A stretch of DNA of 64,000 bases from an uncultured Ruminococcus sp. (GTDB taxonomy: Bacteria; Bacillota; Clostridia; Oscillospirales; Ruminococcaceae): contig UPZA01000005.1 in the NCBI GenBank assembly GCA_900538575.1, forward strand, positions 62,001 to 126,000, given 5' to 3'. The notes below the pieces were generated by a model. The model had not been told where the DNA came from and did no database searches. It saw only the letters and a list, made by a program, of their open reading frames with translations. Both the position numbers and the translations under genes were made by a program. The first letter of the stretch is position 1. Each line of letters opens with the position of its first letter. Below are positions 1 through 8,253 of this stretch, piece after piece.

Positions 1-932
1 ATTTCCTGAAGTTCTTTAAAATAATCTGACATAGCTCTAACCATTTTTACCGGGTATTCCTTTGGCTCGCCAACCATAATTTCCGATTTGCTTTTTTCAG
101 CTTTCAATGAAATATTTTTTATATCGTTGAGCATGTCGGAGGTCAGAATTATATTTGCCCCGTAGGGGTTTATAACGATGCCGTCCGCTTTGCCTGCAAA
201 CCTTTGCAAATCCTTAAAATTAGCCGCAAGAACGCTGTAATTTGAATTCATATCATATTTTCTAAGCTCATTCCAGTCTGTAAAAAACGGATAATAGCTT
301 TTACCTTCGCTGTTTTGAAGTACCGGAAAAGAAACCTCGCTATTTTTTCCAAGCTTGATTTTTCCGGATTTAACTCCGTCGATTTTTAGGTTTCTGGTAT
401 CTGCGGGTACAATATATTCAGCTTTGAAAATTTCTGTAAACAAAAGCTTCCACATTTCTTCATTTGCAGGATCTTTAGCATTTTCCTGAAAAAACCAGCA
501 GGCAGTTCTCACCAGCGATGGATTTACGATAAGCCGTGTATCCTTGTTATCAGTTTGCTCCTGCGGTTTTTTTATAATGTCAAAAAGGCTCATTTTTAAA
601 TAGGTTTGTCCGCTGTCAATTATAATCGTTTCAAAGCCGCTCCGATAAAGGTCGGCCAATAAAGCCATGCGGTATTCGGCAGGGTTTTCCGCTGATCTTA
701 CATCATAACCCTTCTGTTTTTCGTGAACATAGAATATATCAAAGAAATCCTTTTCTGAAAACAGGTATGCCGTCGCGCTTCCGTTTACGTTTCCAAGATA
801 ATAGTTGTTTGAAGCGTCGGAAAATGCAGTCCATATTTTTTCAGCAGATTGAATTTCCTTTATAATGCGTGTGTAAAGCTCGGCGTTTTTCTTGCTGTTG
901 AATTTAACTATCAAGTCCTGTAATACTGACAT
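1..932 (-). CDS. SseB-domain protein, 3' end cut by window edge
   Basis: Reading leftward from the ATG at 932-930 the frame stays open to base 1, giving at least 310 residues; the C-terminus lies outside the window. A clear AAAGGAG site sits just upstream of the ATG. Two stretches resemble the SseB N-terminal domain: FPVLQNSEGKSYYPFFTDW, and further on DGIVINPYGANIILT, the INPxGxN pattern typical of that family. SseB was named for enhanced serine sensitivity in E. coli, but its molecular role is poorly defined, so no reaction is assigned. There is no signal peptide or membrane segment in the visible part. It lies 18 bp downstream of the DUF6106 gene on the same strand, so both probably share the promoter at 1477-1505. 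Confidence 0.75.
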   Translation of the reverse strand, partial: MSVLQDLIVKFNSKKNAELYTRIIKEIQSAEKIWTAFSDASNNYYLGNVNGSATAYLFSEKDFFDIFYVHEKQKGYDVRSAENPAEYRMALLADLYRSGFETIIIDSGQTYLKMSLFDIIKKPQEQTDNKDTRLIVNPSLVRTACWFFQENAKDPANEEMWKLLFTEIFKAEYIVPADTRNLKIDGVKSGKIKLGKNSEVSFPVLQNSEGKSYYPFFTDWNELRKYDMNSNYSVLAANFKDLQRFAGKADGIVINPYGANIILTSDMLNDIKNISLKAEKSKSEIMVGEPKEYPVKMVRAMSDYFKELQE

Positions 933-950
933 GGTTTTGCTCCTTTTAAA

Positions 951-1439
951 TTATTTTTTAAGGTTCCTTGGAAGATAGGGTCTTATGCAGTCCAGAATTT
1001 TTTCATTAGGTGAAAAAATCAGTCTCATACTGCCGTTGGATTCATCTGTTAATTCGGCATAATGGGATTTTTCCGTACCGCCGACGGCTGAAACTGTTGT
1101 TCCGCTGAAAGGCTCTACGGCTTGGGAATATTCTCCGAACGCTGTAAAATTTTTTATATCCGCCGAAATCATGTTCACCCTTTTTCTTTTGGCAATGATC
1201 TTGTCAATGTCAAGAATTCCGTTTGTTACGGTATACTCATATTCGATATTAAGTCCGGTAAAAAGCAGATATATCGCATAAGCCGCGCCTGCGGCAAGAA
1301 TAAAGGTCAGAGGAAAGATAAAGGTCAGATAAAGCAAAAGCGCAACGATAACGCCTCCTCCTGCTAAAACGATAATCTTTTTTATTGAGTCCGAGGAATT
1401 CTGTGTTTTGGTGACAAGCTGTTCTGCAAAAGTATCCAT
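951..1439 (-). CDS. DUF6106 family small membrane protein
   Basis: This 162-residue protein has a short cytosolic N-terminus followed by two closely spaced hydrophobic segments at about residues 21-60, and then a soluble C-terminal half. The run IEYEYTVTNGILDIDKIIAK followed by RKR is what I associate with the DUF6106 family of Clostridia; its fold looks like a membrane-anchored PH-like or bacterial-PH-like domain. No catalytic motif is visible. Start choice: ATG at 1439 preceded by GGAGAG. It is the first gene of a two-gene unit with the SseB-domain gene. Function is unknown. Confidence 0.7.
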   Translation of the reverse strand: MDTFAEQLVTKTQNSSDSIKKIIVLAGGGVIVALLLYLTFIFPLTFILAAGAAYAIYLLFTGLNIEYEYTVTNGILDIDKIIAKRKRVNMISADIKNFTAFGEYSQAVEPFSGTTVSAVGGTEKSHYAELTDESNGSMRLIFSPNEKILDCIRPYLPRNLKK

Positions 1440-1476
1440 TTATTATTTCTCTCCTTCGCTATAATAGTTTTGAATA

Positions 1477-1505
1477 ATTATAGCATACTTTTAAAAAACT
1501 TTCAA
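1477..1505 (-). promoter_or_regulatory. sigma-A-type promoter for DUF6106-sseB unit
   Basis: On the minus strand TTGAAA (1505-1500) and TATAAT (1482-1477) are separated by exactly 17 bp, about 40 bp upstream of the DUF6106 start. Confidence 0.7.
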
Positions 1506-1513
1506 TAAAGGGC

Positions 1514-1542
1514 TTGCATTTTTCTTTAATATTGTTTATAAT
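1514..1542 (+). promoter_or_regulatory. promoter of pheST T-box transcript
   Basis: TTGCAT (1514-1519), a 17-bp spacer, and TATAAT (1537-1542) lie just before the T-box leader. A second TATAAT overlaps at 1542-1547. Confidence 0.7.
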
Positions 1543-1551
1543 ATAATAAAC

Positions 1552-1795
1552 ACATTGACTGAGAGAGTAGGCAGCGCTTTTTAAAATTCACAGAGAGGAT
1601 GGCCGTAGGCTGAAAGCCGTCCGGTTTTTCGCACTGCTGAAGTTCACTCACGAGTGGCGGTTCCGAAGTAATGATTATTGTAAGTTCCGACGTAATGTCT
1701 GCGTTAAGGACAGGGGAGTGTCGGCTCTTTGTTAATGGGTGGTTTATAAGCAAGCTATGTCTTGTCCTATTATAGGGCAGGGCTTTTTTTATACC
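1552..1795 (+). promoter_or_regulatory. T-box leader, tRNA-Phe responsive, of pheST
   Basis: The 5' leader of pheS carries the ordered T-box landmarks. An AGAGA-containing stem I base begins near 1560, followed by the AGAGAGGATGGCC... GCTGAAAGCCGTCC arm. The specifier region TGAAGTTCACTC has TTC, a Phe codon, at 1643-1645. A degenerate T-box core TGGGTGG lies near 1736-1742. The leader ends with a terminator hairpin (TGTCCTAT paired with ATAGGGCA near 1762-1778) and a T run. A Phe specifier directly upstream of phenylalanyl-tRNA synthetase makes the assignment self-consistent. Uncharged tRNA-Phe would stabilise the antiterminator and allow pheST transcription. Confidence 0.9.
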
Positions 1796-1845
1796 CTTAA
1801 ATATCCATACATCCGGCAGAAATAAAAATTATATGAGGTGATTCA

Positions 1846-2865
1846 ATGAAACAGCAGCTTGAGAATATCGAATCAGCAGCTTTTAAAGAGGTTTTGGAAT
1901 GCGGTTCGATAAAAGGTCTTGAAGATCTTAGAGTAAAATTTCTTGGAAAAAAAGGAGAGCTTACTGCTATTTTAAAGCTGATGGGTAAGCTGTCAGCCGA
2001 GGAAAGGCCGATTATTGGTCAGCTTGCAAATAAAATCCGTCAGGATATTGAAAACGCTGTTACAGCTAAAATGTCAGAGCTTAAAGCTAAAGAACAGGCG
2101 GAAAAAATCGCGGAAGAAACGATAGATATAACGCTTCCCGGAAAACCGCAGGCTTTCGGTAAGCTCCATCCGCTTTCTATTGTTGAAAATGAAATAAAAG
2201 ATATTTTTATGGGCATGGGTTTCAGCGTTGCCGACGGGCCGGAAGTAGAATATGATTATTATAATTTTGAAGCGCTTAATCTTCCGCCGGATCATCCTGC
2301 AAGGGATACTCAGGATACGTTTTACATTACGGATAACATACTCCTTAGAACTCAGACGTCCTCAGTACAGGTTCATGTCATGGAAAATCAGAAGCCTCCG
2401 ATTAGAATTATTTCACCCGGACGTGTTTACCGTTCCGATGCCGTTGACGCTACTCATTCTCCTATATTTCATCAGATAGAAGGACTTGTTGTAGATAAGG
2501 GCATTACTATGGCGGATCTCAAGGGAACGCTGGAAACGCTTATGAAAAAGCTTTACGGAAACGACTGTAAAATAAGACTCAGACCGCATCATTTTCCTTT
2601 TACCGAGCCAAGCTGCGAGGTCGATATAAGCTGTTACATGTGCGGAGGAAAAGGATGTTCCGTTTGTAAAGGGGAGGGCTTTATAGAGCTTCTCGGCGCA
2701 GGAATGGTTCACCCTAAGGTTCTTGAAGGCTGCGGTATAGATTCGGATATTTATTCCGGCTTTGCTTTCGGAATGGGCCTTGAAAGAATGGTTACGGCAA
2801 GATATGATATAAGCGATATGCGGCTTCTTTATGAAAATGACCTGAGATTTTTAGAGCAGTTTTAA
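1846..2865 (+). CDS. pheS: phenylalanine--tRNA ligase alpha subunit
   Basis: This is the catalytic class II aminoacyl-tRNA synthetase subunit that charges tRNA-Phe in the cytosol as an alpha2-beta2 enzyme with PheT. At 339 residues it has the normal length. Visible landmarks are the N-terminal coiled-coil arm (residues 1-90), the motif 2 region around [10 protein letters not shown], the Cys-rich insertion [12 protein letters not shown] found in many bacterial PheS proteins, and motif 3 [11 protein letters not shown] near the C-terminus. The start is an ATG preceded by GAGGTG. pheT follows after 20 bp, so the two are co-transcribed from the T-box promoter. Confidence 0.98.
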   Translation: MKQQLENIESAAFKEVLECGSIKGLEDLRVKFLGKKGELTAILKLMGKLSAEERPIIGQLANKIRQDIENAVTAKMSELKAKEQAEKIAEETIDITLPGKPQAFGKLHPLSIVENEIKDIFMGMGFSVADGPEVEYDYYNFEALNLPPDHPARDTQDTFYITDNILLRTQTSSVQVHVMENQKPPIRIISPGRVYRSDAVDATHSPIFHQIEGLVVDKGITMADLKGTLETLMKKLYGNDCKIRLRPHHFPFTEPSCEVDISCYMCGGKGCSVCKGEGFIELLGAGMVHPKVLEGCGIDSDIYSGFAFGMGLERMVTARYDISDMRLLYENDLRFLEQF

Positions 2866-2885
2866 TATAATATGGAGGAAAACAA

Positions 2886-5282
2886 ATGGATTTATCGATG
2901 AAATGGCTTTCAGATTATGTTGATCTGAATGGAATAGATATAAAGAAATTCTGTCATGAAATGACAATGAGCGGTTCAAAGGTAGAAGGTTATACTGAAG
3001 AAGGCTGTGAAATATCAAATGTTGTTGTGGGAAAACTGCTTTCAGTAGTACCTCATGAAAATTCAGATCATTTAGTAGTATGTCAGGTTGATGTCGGAAA
3101 GGATCAGCCTGTTCAGATTGTAACAGGAGCTTCAAATGTAAAAGAGGGAGATGTTGTTCCGGTTGCCCTTGACGGATCTTTGCTCCCAGGTGGAATTAAA
3201 ATCAAAAAAGGTAAGCTCAGGGGTGTCGAGAGCTGCGGCATGCTTTGCTCTCTCGGAGAATTAGGTCTTAATCTTCATGATTTTCCATATGCAATTGAGG
3301 ATGGAATTTTCATAATTAAAGAGGATTGTGAAATCGGTCAGGACATACGCTCTGCATTGGGGCTTAACGATATATCAGTAGAATTTGAAATTACATCAAA
3401 CCGTCCTGATTGCCTTTCTGTTACCGGACTGGCGAGAGAAGCTTCGGCAACGTTTAATGTTCCTTTTAATGTTCCTGTTCCTTCTTTTAGGGGAATTGAC
3501 GGAAATATTGAAGAGCTGCTTAACGTCAATATAGTCAATACGGAAAAATGCAGACGCTACTGTGCAGGCGTCGTTAAAAATGTCAAAATCGAACCCTCCC
3601 CGAGATGGATGAGAGAAAGACTCAGAGCAAGCGGAGTAAGACCTATAAATAATTTTGTGGATATTACTAATTACGTTATGCTTGAATACGGTCAGCCGAT
3701 GCATGCATTTGATCTCAGATATGTTGACGGCGGCGAAATCAATGTCAGAAATGCGGAGAACGGCGAGAAAATAACTACATTGGACGGCGTAGAACGGACG
3801 CTGACAGATGAGATGCTGGTTATAGCTGATAAGTCAAAGCCTGTTGCAGTTGCGGGAGTAATGGGTGGAGAATACAGCGGTATAATGGAAGATACGTCGA
3901 CTGTTGTTTTTGAATCCGCTTATTTTGAGCCGGTTCAGGTGCGTCGTACTGCTAAAAAGCTCGGTATGAGATCGGACGCTTCAGCCAGATATGAAAAAGG
4001 CGTCGATCCGCTTATTAGCATGGTATGTCTTAACAGGGCGTTTCAGTTAGTTGAAACGCTGGGCGCCGGAGAGGTTGTGAAAACCGTTATAGATAAGGAT
4101 TATACGGATAAAACGTTGAAAACAGTTGACTTTAATCCGGAATGGATAAACAGTTTTCTTGGAACGGAAATTCCGGAATCCGAAATGATAAAATATCTTA
4201 ATATGCTTGGCTTTTCAGTTGAAAACGGAAAGGTCGTTTCTCCCAGCTATAGAATTGATATAGAGTTTAAAGCGGATATAGCCGAAGAGGTTGCAAGAAT
4301 TTACGGTTATAATAATATACCTTCTACAGCCTTCAGAGGAGTTGCGGAAGCTGAATATACGGCCGAGCAGAAATTTATCAAGGCGGTTAAATCCGGTATG
4401 GCGGCTCTTGGCTGCTATGAAATAGCAACATTCTCATTTGTTTCACCAAAACATTTTGATAGAATTAAACTTCCGAATGACAGCATTCTCAGAAATGTTG
4501 AAAAAATAACCAATCCTCTTGGTGAAGATACAAGCGTTATGAGAACAACAACTATTCCATCTATGCTTGAAATTCTCTCTAGGAATTACAATAACAGAAA
4601 TGAAAAGGCAAGGCTTTTTGAAATAAGCAAGGAATATATTCCGACAAGTCCTGATAAGCTTCCTCTTGAACCCGACAGGCTGACCGTCGGCATGTACGGC
4701 GGCGGTGCAGATTATTATGAATTGAAGGGAATTGTTGATACCTTGCTTGATTCTCTCGGCATAAAGGATTTTGAATATATAAGAGCCTGCGATTCTGACG
4801 CATTCGGAGAAGCATGCGCATTCCATCCGGGTAGAAGCGCAGTAATAATGAAAAATGGAAGAGCAATCGGAATACTTGGAGAAATTCATCCGGAAGTTTC
4901 CTCTAATTATGAAATAGGCGGAAGAACGTATATAGCCAAGCTGAATATATCTGATATGCTGGAGCTGGCTGAAACTAAGATATCTTATAAGCCTTTGCCT
5001 AAATATCCGGCTACTACAAGGGATCTAAGCCTTCTCTGCGATGATTCACTGCCTTCGGGAGATATAGAAAAGTCTATAAAGAACGCTGCCGGAAAGCTAC
5101 TTGAAAAGGTTACGCTTTTTGACGTATACAAAGGAAAGCAGATTGCCGAAGGAAAGAAAAGTATTTCTTATTCTATAAGCATGCGTTCTCATGAAGGTAC
5201 TCTTACCGATGAACAAGCCGATTCAGTTATGAAAAAAATATTAAAAGCTTTAAATGATATAGGCGCTGAGCTCAGAATGTAA
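2886..5282 (+). CDS. pheT: phenylalanine--tRNA ligase beta subunit
   Basis: This 798-residue partner of PheS carries tRNA recognition and editing functions. The order of domains is as expected: an N-terminal EMAP/OB-type tRNA-binding domain at about residues 40-150 (VVGKLLSVVPHENSDHL), the B3/B4 editing region with SNRPDCLSVTGLARE near 170, the B5 domain near 400-480, and the C-terminal ferredoxin-fold anticodon-binding domain (about 705-798, PKYPATTRDLSLL). GGAGG lies upstream of the ATG. A strong terminator begins 1-2 bases after the stop codon, closing the pheST unit. Confidence 0.98.
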   Translation: MDLSMKWLSDYVDLNGIDIKKFCHEMTMSGSKVEGYTEEGCEISNVVVGKLLSVVPHENSDHLVVCQVDVGKDQPVQIVTGASNVKEGDVVPVALDGSLLPGGIKIKKGKLRGVESCGMLCSLGELGLNLHDFPYAIEDGIFIIKEDCEIGQDIRSALGLNDISVEFEITSNRPDCLSVTGLAREASATFNVPFNVPVPSFRGIDGNIEELLNVNIVNTEKCRRYCAGVVKNVKIEPSPRWMRERLRASGVRPINNFVDITNYVMLEYGQPMHAFDLRYVDGGEINVRNAENGEKITTLDGVERTLTDEMLVIADKSKPVAVAGVMGGEYSGIMEDTSTVVFESAYFEPVQVRRTAKKLGMRSDASARYEKGVDPLISMVCLNRAFQLVETLGAGEVVKTVIDKDYTDKTLKTVDFNPEWINSFLGTEIPESEMIKYLNMLGFSVENGKVVSPSYRIDIEFKADIAEEVARIYGYNNIPSTAFRGVAEAEYTAEQKFIKAVKSGMAALGCYEIATFSFVSPKHFDRIKLPNDSILRNVEKITNPLGEDTSVMRTTTIPSMLEILSRNYNNRNEKARLFEISKEYIPTSPDKLPLEPDRLTVGMYGGGADYYELKGIVDTLLDSLGIKDFEYIRACDSDAFGEACAFHPGRSAVIMKNGRAIGILGEIHPEVSSNYEIGGRTYIAKLNISDMLELAETKISYKPLPKYPATTRDLSLLCDDSLPSGDIEKSIKNAAGKLLEKVTLFDVYKGKQIAEGKKSISYSISMRSHEGTLTDEQADSVMKKILKALNDIGAELRM

Positions 5283-5326
5283 AAAATGTTCCCCTGCGTA
5301 TTAAATGCGCAGGGGAACATTTTTTA
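5283..5326. terminator. bidirectional terminator between pheT and tetR
   Basis: TGTTCCCCTGCG pairs with CGCAGGGGAACA and is flanked by A and T runs, so it can stop transcription of pheST on the plus strand and of the convergent tetR gene. The last bases of tetR (stop at 5324-5326) are within the structure. Confidence 0.9.
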
Positions 5327-5932
5327 ATCTGAGCTTTCAGTTTCATGGTTAGTAATAATCATTTTTACTGTGCTGTATAAATATGGCTTTAAAGAATTAA
5401 GCTCTACAGGTTCGTTATAGAGTATTGAAGAATAAATAGTTGAGCTCACAAGTTCAACTATCATAAACAGCATTATTTCAGGATCGTGCAGCTTTTTGGG
5501 AGCGTCTTCAAGCATTTTGTCATAAATATTAATGAAACTGATGTCCTCCGAATTACCGGAAATAAGAGCGTTTTTAAATATGCCCCAGCTAAGGTTTTTG
5601 GATATGAATTTTAAAAGAGATTTATCCTCGTTTAGCTGGTTGACTATATTATTAATAATAAAAATTATTCTGTCCTGAAAATCAAGCTCAGGGTATTTTT
5701 CAAGTTCTTCAAGAGCCGTTTTAAAAATCTGAGTAGATTTATGCGTTATTAGTTTATTTTTTATATCGTATTTATCTTTGAAGTAAAGATAAAAAGTACC
5801 TTTCGCTACTCCGGCTTTTTCAACTATTTCAGATATTGATGTTTTGCTGAATCCTTTAGTGGTAAACATGTTAAAAGCGGTATTTAAAAGAGATTCTCGT
5901 TTTCTTTTTTTGTTTATATCGAGCTTACCCAT
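5324..5932 (-). CDS. TetR/AcrR family repressor of the MMPL operon
   Basis: A 202-residue regulator with an N-terminal TetR helix-turn-helix at about residues 10-60 (ISEIVEKAGVAKGTFYLYFK, the GTFYxYF signature) and a helical ligand-binding C-terminal domain. The ligand cannot be told from sequence. The start ATG is preceded by AAGGAG. It is divergent from the MMPL exporter, and three copies of a dyad TGACTAnnnGTCA lie between the two genes, one next to each promoter. The layout fits autoregulation plus repression of the exporter. Related Firmicutes pairs respond to lipophilic or antimicrobial compounds, but that is family knowledge and not visible here. Confidence 0.9.
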   Translation of the reverse strand: MGKLDINKKRKRESLLNTAFNMFTTKGFSKTSISEIVEKAGVAKGTFYLYFKDKYDIKNKLITHKSTQIFKTALEELEKYPELDFQDRIIFIINNIVNQLNEDKSLLKFISKNLSWGIFKNALISGNSEDISFINIYDKMLEDAPKKLHDPEIMLFMIVELVSSTIYSSILYNEPVELNSLKPYLYSTVKMIITNHETESSD

Positions 5933-5970
5933 TTTATCAGCTCCTTTCTTAATTTTTATAAGTTACATTT

Positions 5971-5999
5971 ATTATAGTATGTTTTTCAGAACATGTCAA
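5971..5999 (-). promoter_or_regulatory. promoter of tetR
   Basis: Minus-strand TTGACA (5999-5994) and TATAAT (5976-5971) are spaced by 17 bp. Operator copy 1 (6010-6022) lies immediately upstream of the -35. Confidence 0.75.
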
Positions 6000-6009
6000 T
6001 ACAAAAAAG

Positions 6010-6022
6010 TGACTAGTAGTCA
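6010..6022. promoter_or_regulatory. TetR operator copy 1
   Basis: TGACTAGTAGTCA, a dyad with TGACT/AGTCA arms. It lies 10 bp upstream of the tetR -35 box and shares the consensus TGACTAnnnGTCA with copies 2 and 3. Confidence 0.7.
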
Positions 6023-6063
6023 ATAATCTGGACTTGTTAATTTTATGCATGTATACGAAATTA

Positions 6064-6076
6064 TGACTATCAGTCA
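6064..6076. promoter_or_regulatory. TetR operator copy 2
   Basis: TGACTATCAGTCA, embedded in the longer dyad ATGACT-ATC-AGTCAT. It lies 19 bp upstream of the -35 of the MMPL promoter. Confidence 0.7.
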
Positions 6077-6095
6077 TTTATGTGCCGTTTTTCTA

Positions 6096-6124
6096 TTGAC
6101 ATTGTACTGTTATGGAAGTATAAT
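6096..6124 (+). promoter_or_regulatory. promoter of MMPL operon
   Basis: Consensus TTGACA (6096-6101) and TATAAT (6119-6124) with a 17-bp spacer. An unregulated promoter this perfect would be very strong, which fits tight repression through operator 3 just downstream. Confidence 0.85.
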
Positions 6125-6136
6125 ATAGCCATTAAA

Positions 6137-6149
6137 TGACTACCGGTCA
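6137..6149. promoter_or_regulatory. TetR operator copy 3
   Basis: TGACTACCGGTCA sits 12 bp downstream of the -10 box, over the first transcribed bases of the MMPL mRNA. A bound repressor there would block initiation directly. Confidence 0.75.
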
Positions 6150-6164
6150 GAAAGGAGAGGCAAT

Positions 6165-8237
6165 GTGGTTAAATTCGGAAAGTGGATTGCTAAGCACAGA
6201 ATTATAATACTTGTCATATCGGTACTTTTATTAATACCATCAGGGATTTTCATGGCAACGACCAGAATAAACTATGATATTCTGTCTTACCTTCCGAAAG
6301 ATATTGAAACAATGAAAGGTCAGGATATTTTAATGGAGGACTTTGGAAAAGGCGGCTTTTCCATGGTCATGGTTGAAGGAATGACCGATAAAGAGGTAGT
6401 TGAAACAAAAAAGAAAATAGAAGCTATTGATCATGTCGCAGATGTTGTGTGGTATGATACGATTGCCGATATATCTCTTCCCAAGGAGGTTCTTCCTGAA
6501 AATTTATATGATTTTTTTAATTCGGAGAATTCTACTTTAATGGTAGTATTTTTTGACGACGCCACTTCCGGCGACGGAACTATGGCGGCCATCGAGGAAA
6601 TGAGGGCTGTAACAGGAAAACAATGCTTTATCAGCGGCATGTCGGCAGTTCTTACGGATATGAAAAATCTTTCTGATAAAGAGTCGGTTATGTATATTGT
6701 AATAGCGGTCATTTTAGTCAGTCTTGTTTTAGCCGTAACTATGGATTCGTTTCTTATACCGCTTTTCTTTATGCTCAGTATAGGAATGGCGATTATTTAT
6801 AATCTTGGAACGAATATGTTTTTCGGGGAAATATCGTTTATTACCAAAGCCCTGACAGCAGTTTTGCAGTTAGGAGTTACAATGGATTTTTCCATTTTCC
6901 TGTGGCATAGCTATCAGGAGAATCAGCTCAGATTCCCGGGTGATAAGGAAAGGGCTATGGGCCATGCTATTTCCAATACCATTTCGTCTGTTGTAGGAAG
7001 CTCTGTAACAACAATAGCGGGATTTCTTGCAATGTGCTTTATGAGCTTTACTCTCGGAATAGACCTTGGAATCGTAATGGCAAAGGGAGTTGTATTGGGT
7101 GTTATAAGCTGTGTTACCATTCTTCCGTCTTTCATACTGACCTTTGACAGAGCGATTGAAAAAACGCGTCATAAGGAAATAATTCCGTCAATGAAGAAGC
7201 TTTCTTCGTTTATTGTCAGAAAGTCATGGATATTTATTACCGCATTTGTTGTATTGCTTATACCTGCAATTTACGGATATACTCATTATGATGTATACTA
7301 CAATTTAGATTCTACACTTCCTAAAGATTTAGACAGCATTGTCGCTAATTCAAAGCTTACGGACGAATTTAATATGAGCTCGACGCACATGCTGTTAGCG
7401 GATTCGAAGATGAAATCCAAGGACGTAAATATGATGCTGAAAGATATGGAGAACGTTGAGGGCGTAAGCTTTGCGCTTGGTCTTGATACATTAATAGGTC
7501 CCGCAATACCGGAAGAAATAATACCCGAATCTGTAAAGTCAATACTAAAAAGCGATAAATGGCAGCTTATAATGATAGGCTCTGAATATATGACGGCTTC
7601 CGATGAAGTAAACGCACAGGTGGAGGTTTTGAATGATATAGCAAAAAGCTATGATAAAAATGCAATGCTTATTGGAGAAGCGCCGGCTACCAAGGATCTG
7701 ATAGAAGTAACAGATAACGATTTTAAAACCGTAAGCGCTGTTTCTATAGTTCTTATATTTTTGATAATCACTGTCGTTTTAAGGTCAGTTTCGCTTCCAG
7801 TTATACTTGTTGCAGTTATTGAGTCAGCTATTTTTATAAATATGGGAATACCGGCCTATACAGGGACGAAGCTTCCGTTTATAGCTTCAATTGTTATCGG
7901 TACTATTCAGCTTGGAGCGACTGTAGACTATGCAATTCTTATGACGACCAGGTATAAAAAGGAACGTTTTAGGGGCAGAGAAAAAAGAGAAGCGGTTGAA
8001 ATTGCACTTTCAACATCAATAAAATCTATTATAGTAAGCGCGCTTGGATTTTTTGCGGCGACTTTCGGCGTGGGAATTTATTCAAGTATTGATATGATTT
8101 CGTCGCTATGCACTCTTATGTCAAGAGGCGCGATAATAAGTATGTTTACTGTAATCTTCGTTCTGCCTTCAATGTTTATGATTCTAGATAAATTAATTTG
8201 CAGAACTACGCTCGGCTTTAAAAAGAAAAAGGTTTAA
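6165..8237 (+). CDS. MMPL/RND-superfamily exporter
   Basis: This 690-residue membrane protein has the duplicated MMPL layout: TM1 near residues 12-32, an extracytoplasmic loop, a bundle of about five TMs (roughly 175-325), then the same pattern repeated (TM at about 352-370, loop, TM bundle 525-680). Such proteins move lipids or hydrophobic drugs across the membrane. The GTG at 6165 is taken as start because AAAGGAGAGG ends 4 bp before it and the in-frame product begins directly with TM1; the overlapping ATG at 6163 is in another frame. The LxxG-repeat secreted protein follows after 16 bp. Control is by the divergent TetR. Confidence 0.9.
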   Translation: MVKFGKWIAKHRIIILVISVLLLIPSGIFMATTRINYDILSYLPKDIETMKGQDILMEDFGKGGFSMVMVEGMTDKEVVETKKKIEAIDHVADVVWYDTIADISLPKEVLPENLYDFFNSENSTLMVVFFDDATSGDGTMAAIEEMRAVTGKQCFISGMSAVLTDMKNLSDKESVMYIVIAVILVSLVLAVTMDSFLIPLFFMLSIGMAIIYNLGTNMFFGEISFITKALTAVLQLGVTMDFSIFLWHSYQENQLRFPGDKERAMGHAISNTISSVVGSSVTTIAGFLAMCFMSFTLGIDLGIVMAKGVVLGVISCVTILPSFILTFDRAIEKTRHKEIIPSMKKLSSFIVRKSWIFITAFVVLLIPAIYGYTHYDVYYNLDSTLPKDLDSIVANSKLTDEFNMSSTHMLLADSKMKSKDVNMMLKDMENVEGVSFALGLDTLIGPAIPEEIIPESVKSILKSDKWQLIMIGSEYMTASDEVNAQVEVLNDIAKSYDKNAMLIGEAPATKDLIEVTDNDFKTVSAVSIVLIFLIITVVLRSVSLPVILVAVIESAIFINMGIPAYTGTKLPFIASIVIGTIQLGATVDYAILMTTRYKKERFRGREKREAVEIALSTSIKSIIVSALGFFAATFGVGIYSSIDMISSLCTLMSRGAIISMFTVIFVLPSMFMILDKLICRTTLGFKKKKV

Positions 8238-8253
8238 TGGAGGAACATCAATT

